A DNA stretch of 64,000 bases from Lepidodermella squamata (taxonomy: Eukaryota; Gastrotricha), in assembly GCA_047495785.1 (NCBI GenBank), contig JBLDXI010000001.1, positions 3,844,001-3,908,000 of the forward strand. Reading direction: 5' to 3'. The position numbers and the translations under genes are program-made. The notes beneath the pieces are model-generated. The model saw only the letters and a program-made list of their open reading frames with translations. It was not told the origin of the DNA and searched no databases. Below are positions 57,349-64,000 of this stretch, in pieces (the first letter of the stretch is position 1; every line of letters starts with the position of its first letter).

Positions 57349-59557
57349 TCATTCCTTGGAATAACAGCTGTTGGTTTTGCGGCTTTGCGACTCTTCTTTG
57401 ATACGCTTCAGTCGCTCAACAATTTTATCCTGATCGACGAATTCGAAAATGTGTGGGCTGTTGATGAAGATTCCAACTGTGCCGCCAGTTGTAACGGCTA
57501 AGAAAATTACTAATAGCAGGCGATCGATTACAAGGCCGACGTATTTCCAATCTTTAAGAACCTAAAAATACGGGAATTTCGATCAAAAGAATAAGCTCAA
57601 AGCCTAGCATTACCTGATCATAGTCATCTTCCTTCTTGAGATGGTGGGCAATGTAACGGATTGCTTGAACGGTTTTGTAAATTTCCCGTGTTAGCTGAAC
57701 ACGATGAGGACCGCCCTCCTCCCCGTTGCCTATCGCTAAACGATGCCTCAAAGACTGACCAGGCCTCATATCAGCATCCTTCCAACTGTGGCCCTGATTT
57801 TGCCAACCGTAGCCGGGATTCACATTCCAGCCATTTCCCGGCACTCCCTGAGGATTCGCAGGGCTAGGTGCCGTAGCTGAGTAGGCATTGAAATAGATCT
57901 CGTCCCTTTTCGCATGTTCACTGGGTGCTTGAAGCTGCGCAGATGACGGATGGGACATCATCAGGAATTTTGGTAGGACTTGAAGGAACACCACTCTGAC
58001 CCATCTTGGCATGGTGTGAGTCCTCGGAGTTCGAAAGCTCCAGTTTATGATAACGACTGTGACAACGATAGATATGATGTTGAGAATGAATGTGAACAAG
58101 AGGTAGCTGGCTATGAGCGGGATGGTTGTCGACGTAGGCGGCAGGATCTTCTGCAACAGTAGCAGAAACACAACAAGGGCGAGCAAGATAGAAATGGACA
58201 GGGTCATCTTTTCACCAGCATCTGCCGGCAGGTAGAACACGCAGATCGAGAGGAACGAGATCAGCACGCACGGGATGATCAAGTTGACGGTGTAGAACAG
58301 AGTCTTGCGGCGGAGCACGATTTTGAAGTCGATTCTCGTCCGGTTTGGTTCACCGTTGACACCGATGATTTTGCGGTGGTACCCAGGGCAGTCGATTACG
58401 TCCCAGGTACCGCTTTTCACATAGTCGCTCAGGTCAACATATTGGAATCCGTCCTCGAATTCCAACTCGACTTGTTCTGCATTGAAGGTCCACGAACCGA
58501 ATTTCATCTCGCATTCTTGTTGATCTAAACACATAAAGAAGATATTTAGAGAAATTATTAATGAGATACGGCCAAAGCTCATTAAATCGACGGCGTTGAT
58601 TGGTCGAAATTTGATGATTATCAAACGCGATTCAAGAAAGAGCCTCTCGCCTCTCAGGACTTCGATGAATCATAGATTGATAGGGTAATAGACTAATCCT
58701 TTGACATTTGAAACCAATGAAGAAAGCCTTAGAGTGTCTTACTATTGGCGTACTTCAAACGTTAATTTCAAACGTTGTTCCGATATCGATATGGTTGCCA
58801 GAAAAGGTTCTCAGTAATGCAATCGGGGTTAACAAATGGAAATCCCATTTTCCAAGGGGAACTCGATTACTTAGGGGTTTCTTGGCCTTAATCCTCTAAC
58901 ACCCTGAAATTCAGGTAGAAAAATCTCCTCTTTCGTCATCGGGCTACTGTAGCTCTGTCGGCTAAAGTTGACAGACCAGGGTAAGGTTCCTTGGTCGAGA
59001 TTTACGCCGCAAAACTCACCAAATGGGAAATATTTGACGTCGATGCGGCAACTCGACTTGTAAATAGCCGGTGGAATGAAGACGACAGTTTCAGATTCGC
59101 CATACAACAGCACTCTCGACTTGTAAGACACCTCATACTTGCCATCGGCATTGTTGAACAGCACAATATCCGGCTGCCAAACCTTCTCCGGTGCCATTCG
59201 AATAACCGTAATATCATCAAACTCAGTCGGGTTCCACTTCAATTGATAGTCCAACCACCGCATCCTGAGCCAGACATTCGACTTCATAACTTGATTCCTC
59301 TCATCGACAGTGATGAGTTGGATAAGGGTGAGACCGAAGCAAATTTTGATGACATCACTGACGTTCCGAGCCGGCCGGATTAGCGCGTTGTAGGAATGGA
59401 AGAGCTTGCTGACTAGCTGCACTTCTTTATCACTAGAATCGACTGAGCAAGAAGGAAAAGATTTGGGAAAAAATCAAAAATTTTATCGAAACTAACCTGA
59501 TTCAGGGCAGAATATTAGGGCGAGTAAAAAAATTGGCGCGAGAAGTAAATTCCGCAT
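57349..59557 (-). CDS. Nicotinic acetylcholine receptor subunit, non-alpha (UNC-29-like)
   Basis: Exons 59557-59497, 59442-59020, 58524-57614 and 57561-57349, all in phase; 535 residues. Signal peptide MRNLLLAPIFLLALIFCPES. Ligand-binding domain with NVWLRMRWLDYQLKWNP, VWQPDIVLFNNADGKYEVS and the Cys-loop between Cys152 and Cys166 (13 residues, FPFDQQ inside). Loop C has a single Cys ([11 protein letters not shown]) rather than the vicinal pair, so it is a non-alpha subunit. TM1-TM3 are canonical; [17 protein letters not shown] in M2 predicts a cation channel. The M3-M4 loop (~110 residues) is Gly/Asn/Pro-rich; TM4 is [21 protein letters not shown] plasma-membrane pentamer with alpha subunits is expected. 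Tandem paralogue at 61203. Confidence 0.93.
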
Positions 59558-61202
59558 TTTTAGCTCATTCCGAAAAACCTGTCTGTATTATGAAAGCTGA
59601 ATGATGAATTTAGCAGGTATTTTTAGGGAATTTTTTTAGATGAGTCTGAAGGATGAGTGGTTTGAAAAGTGAGACTCAACAAAGCATTAAGCGATGGTAG
59701 AATTTTGTAATTACACGCGCCACGTATAAAAGCGGCTCGCTACAATTATTGACTGGCAACTGATACGTGAAACGGCGCCTAGAAAAGCGCGGCGGCGTGT
59801 TATGTAAATAAAAAATAATAACACTATTCATTAACAAGCGAGCGCGCTCGCGCTTTTCGCGTTGAAAGAGCGCTAAAACAGCCGAATCACGCGCGCGCAG
59901 TTTTTGCGCGCTTCCCGCCCGCCCCAGGCTGCTGCTCTATATAACACTAATGTATCGCATGAAACGTTTATGCGATAGCATGATGGTATACATCGCGTTT
60001 CAGTGGCGATGATGAACCAGGAGTGACTAGGCGTAAACTGTGTATAACCTTACAGTAGCGGGTTAAAAATAACTCGAGCGGATAAGAAAATATACCCCCA
60101 GTAAATCTATGTAATGGTTATGATGGGTTGAATAGTACGTGATTATTTAAAAAGTAGGGTACATGCATCTAGGAACATCTCGGTTTATCCCTTGAATAAA
60201 GCCCTTGAAAGGTTTTCAATATAAAATATTAATTAGGTGTTTATCAAAAGCTTATTAATTAACAAAAATGTTGCATCAAAGGATCACACTTGTTGACGCG
60301 CGATATTTATGAAAAATTTGGAATAATATTCACCGCTTTACATTAGGACGCGCGTCAAAAATTGGTTGAACTGAACGTTTTTTCGTAAAAAATTTAAATT
60401 TTTCGGGTGTCAAGGGAAGATAGTTAACATAACTAAGGAGAAAAAACCGAAATATTGCACAAATTTTTTGAAAATTCTCAGTAGATTTTCAAAATCAGCC
60501 GACGCCTCATGATGACAAGTATAAAACTGAACAGCAGATTAAAAACTAGTAGCGTGTGAAGTGCGGCTATTTTTATTGAGGCGCGATATATAATTTCGCC
60601 GCCGAACACAATGGCGCGAAAATCTGGCGGCCACGCACTAGTGACTGAGGCGATGATTGGAGAATAATGTGCGGCCTATATGTAGTCTGTGGCTTTGTTT
60701 TTGAAAAAGGCAGAATATGTATATAACAATGTAAGGATGCGACTGACTCAATATTCCAGCCTGATTTAACATGAAGAAAATGCGGCTGTAGGGTGATTAA
60801 AAAGCTTTTAGCGCAGATGGCCACTGCATCGGGTTTATCAGAGCGTGGCCGGAATGTCTCTAGTCTTCAGGCTTCACTGTTCAAGTATCATTTATTCAAA
60901 AAATTGATCCAACTCGAAAACTCAGTTTTATTTCATCACGAGTCGATATCTTGCGAATATTTACAAAATTATATAAGGATGAATCATATTATAACATGTT
61001 TTTTATGTGAATAAATGTGTCGATAATTTTCTTGGTTATGACCAACTTTTTTTTACACAGAGAGGCAACGGTGAAATTTATTTCATTTTCACAATATAAA
61101 TTATTATTGCTCTATAAAAATTTGCAAACAACTGAACTGATATTTTTTACTGGAAAAGTGCAATGTACACGTTTTTCGATGAAAAAACTATAGCGGCGTT
61201 TA
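59558..61202. other. Intergenic region between the tandem receptor genes
   Basis: 1.6 kb holding the promoter of the first receptor gene and the 3' UTR of the second. A GCGAGCGCGCTCGCGC stretch near 59838-59855 is self-complementary and CG-rich in an otherwise AT-rich spacer. No gene is supported. Confidence 0.45.
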
Positions 61203-64000
61203 TTATTCTTTGGAATAGCAGCTGTTGATTTTGCGATTCTGCGAATCTTCCTTGATCTTTTTCAGCCTCTCGATAATTTTCTGCTGGTCGACAAATTCGA
61301 ATATATGCGGGCTGTTGATAAAAATGCCGACAGTGCCGCCGGTGGTTACGGCGAGAAAAATAACGAGTAGCAGGCGATCGATCACAAGGCCAACATACTT
61401 CCAGTCTTTCAGGACCTAATTAGGAAAAATAAGAAAATTAAGTAATAGGCCTTGCATGTAGCCGAACCAAATAGCATAAATTTCAGTAGTTCGGAATTAT
61501 TATTTCTAAATTTTTCAGGAATTGAAGATAAATCCTTCGAACTTCAAATAAATTCCCTTAAAATTCGTAATTTATCGATTGATTTGCTGAACGCCAGCAT
61601 AGCTACACACGAAAATCATTAAGCCGTTGCTTCTAATCTAGGACGCGATATTTATTTGAAGATCGGACCTGAACACAAGGTTCAGAATCTCAGAATCTTC
61701 GTGCTCCGGGAAGATCTGGCGTCATGGTAACTTGGTAACAGCTGCTATGATTTGCCATCAGTTTTCCTTTGTTATCAATTTTTCAAGATCCAGGTTTGTG
61801 TCAGAAAAAAACCCTTCTCAATTTTCCAAGCTCCACGGATCAAATCCACGGATCTGAACATCGAGATGGATCGTGGTTCGATTGGTCATGGAATGGTAAT
61901 CCCAATAATTCTCATTATTGAAAGTTCACCCAAATCATGAGATTCTTGCTGGGCATCCATGAAGGGGACAATTTTCAAAGAATAAGTTTGGATCAAGCAC
62001 AAAGCACATGTCTAAAAGAGAGAGCATACAAATTTACGCTTCTTAACTTTTTAGAGCAAACGAATTTTTAGAGTTCTGATCTCAGATGCTACTAGTTTGT
62101 ACTTGGTCAAAGCTTGATACCCTTCAGCTAAAACCTTTGGGGTGGGAATGTGATTTGCTATCTTACCTGGTCGTAATCATCTTCCTTCTTCAAGTGGTGA
62201 GCAATATAACGAATGGCTTGAACAGTTTTGTAAATCTCCCTCGTCAGCTGAACGCGATGCGGGCCCTCATCCTGGCCAGTCATGTGAAAGCGCTGCCGCA
62301 AATTTGCCTTCGTCACGCCACGGTCTATGCCATTATCCTTCCAACCATATCCTTGGTCAACATTCCAGCCATACGTTGGCTGTTGAGAAGCAGGAATGGT
62401 ACCGGCTGCATAGGGGTTGTAGTAGATTTCCTCTCGTTTACTTGTCGTACTGCTTCCACTAGACGAACTTCCTTCTCCGGAAGGGTAGGACATCATAAGG
62501 AATTTCGGTAGGACTTGAAGGAACACCACTCTGACCCATCGTGGCATAGTGTGAGTCCTCGGAGTTCGAAAGCTCCAGTTTATGATAACGACTGTAACGA
62601 CTATAGATATGATGTTGAGGATGAATGTGAACAAGAGGTAGCTGGCGATGAGCGGGATGGTTGTCGACGTAGGCGGCAGGATCTTCTGCAACAGTAGCAG
62701 AAACACAACCAGGGCGAGCAAGATAGAAATGGACAGGGTCATCTTTTCGCCAGCATCTGCCGGCAGGTAGAACACGCAGATCGAGAGGAACGAGATCAGC
62801 ACGCATGGGATGATCAAATTGACAGTGTAGAACAGAGTCTTGCGGCGGAGCACGATTTTGAAGTCGATTCTCGTTCGGTTTGGTTCGCCGTTTACTCCGA
62901 TGATTTTGCGGTGGTACCCAGGGCAGTCGATTACGTCCCAGGTACCGCTGATTACGTAGTCACTGAGATCGACGTACTGAAAGCCATCTTCAAACTCGAG
63001 TTCGACCTGCTCGGCGTTGAAAGTCCATGAGCCGAATTTCATCTCGCACTCTTGTTGATCTGCGACAAATGCAAATTTACAGTAAGATAACATGATGAAA
63101 CCCATTTAAATGCCAGCTTCATTATTCACCCTATCAACCAAGTATTTAGCTGTAACATAAAACATAAAAGGATGGATTTGAATTTTCACCTATATGAGAG
63201 GCATAACTTGGATCTAATTTCCTTTCTAAGTCAATTTTTGGCCGACTGTTCAATGAGGCGATTGAACGCCTAAATAACCTCACTCATCGTGATTTTTCGA
63301 ATTGCGAGTTATCATTCCATCGATTTCTTTTTGATTCAAGCTGTCGACCATGTTCGAGTACGTCAATCAATTAAGAGTTCGGAGAGGGATCTAATCCGAA
63401 TTCACCCGTGATCCAATTTGAATTGTTATCTAAAAAAAGAATTTCTCTTGTTACACAGCGAATAAGACCTAACAATTTCAGACATCTATATCAACTTTCC
63501 TCCGATAGTAAAATGAGACTTTTCTATTCCCTAAGGCTTTTAGTTTTTCCTGAAAAGCCGCCTCGCGAATGGTTAGAAAGATTCTGAACTATTTACCCAA
63601 GAGTAAATTCAATCACTGCCCTTAGCATTTGGATACGGATATGAAAGATCAGTTCTATTTTCACTAACGCTTGAAGGAGAGAGCAAACAGAATACCATAG
63701 CTCGTCTCGGTTTCTAATAAGTTCTTTGAGTGAAAATTGCTTAACGAAATTTCTCTATCATGCCCCGACCCTTCAATCTTTCCACGATCCCCATTTTCGC
63801 TATGACCCCACACTTTCAACAAAAGTAACTCTAGACTATGAGTTGGACTGTCATTTGAGTGTACAACTGAGGTATTTTAAGAGTCAATCGAGGTTATCAG
63901 CAATGGAACGACAAAAATTGAATTTAACTGACCGAAAGGGAAATATTTGACGTCGATGCGGCAGCTCGATTTGTAAATAGCCGGTGGAATAAAGACGACA
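61203..64000 (-). CDS. Nicotinic acetylcholine receptor subunit, non-alpha, tandem paralogue (5' end outside window)
   Basis: Visible exons >64000-63933, 63059-62167 and 61415-61203, all matching exons 2-4 of the gene at 57349 with the same splice phases (donor GTCAGT after FPF, acceptor CGCAG before DQQ). The 5' exons lie outside. From [14 protein letters not shown] to LPKFLMMS the two proteins are almost identical (VISGTWDV for VKSGTWDV) and the DNA is also close. The M3-M4 loop differs ([20 protein letters not shown] against HPSSAQLQAPSEHAKRDEIY), then [20 protein letters not shown] and TM4 are again the same. Same role predicted: a cation-channel structural subunit, possibly with different assembly or trafficking set by the loop. 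Confidence 0.92.

Noticed and set aside
57980-62697. Two similar 60-codon plus-strand frames (57980-58162 and 62515-62697) looking like a conserved small gene
   Set aside because: They are the antisense of the conserved TM2-TM3 coding of the two receptor genes, so similarity is inherited from those exons.
1-64000. tRNA, rRNA or spliced-leader RNA genes
   Set aside because: I looked for T-loop-like GTTCRANNC motifs with matching stems and for rRNA-like blocks and saw none I could support; a covariance-model scan would be needed to exclude small RNA genes.

Overview
This 64 kb window is nuclear DNA of an intron-bearing invertebrate, most probably a nematode or a close ecdysozoan relative (a tardigrade is not excluded). 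The case rests on many 50-55 bp introns with T-rich TTTCAG-type acceptors, closely packed genes, a pair of UNC-29-like non-alpha acetylcholine receptor subunits, an orphan Cys-loop channel, and a peptidase S28 gene. No species-specific marker is present, so the taxon is inferred. Exon joins below were worked out by hand from GT/AG sites, reading phase and family alignment; every join given keeps the frame open.

Left third (1-20.9 kb), conserved housekeeping genes: the 5' part of mitochondrial asparaginyl-tRNA synthetase (minus), a secreted S28 peptidase (minus), Ku70 and STT3 176 bp apart on the plus strand, a three-RRM hnRNP M-like protein with a 4.8 kb first intron full of repeats, and TIPIN (replication fork protection).

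Middle (21-39.5 kb), fast-evolving accessory region: four paralogous small secreted proteins, each with an 11-codon first exon, split by a transposon nest at 24.6-32.0 kb. The nest holds two copies of one terminal-inverted-repeat element, one inserted into the other in opposite orientation, each with its own 4-bp target duplication. Inside them lie a restriction-endonuclease-type (R2/NeSL-like) retrotransposon remnant, a hAT-like element with a perfect 8-bp duplication, and two shorter inverted-repeat elements. Then follow an ankyrin-repeat gene, an intronless GABA-B-like class C GPCR gene, and a partial copy of the ankyrin gene.

Right part (39.9-64 kb), receptors and surface proteins: an apparent chimera of lectin-like module, Ser/Thr mucin stalk and Cys-loop channel; a Ly6-like GPI-anchored protein; two class A-like GPCR genes flanking a membrane glycosyltransferase-2 gene; and two tandem acetylcholine receptor subunit genes (the second cut by the window edge). 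Long gene-poor stretches lie at 45.1-49.8 kb and 59.6-61.2 kb.

The best candidates for something undescribed are the lectin-mucin-channel chimera (39970-43094), the four-member secreted family with mosaic, conversion-like similarity (21537-33344), and the self-nested TIR element family (24603-32013).
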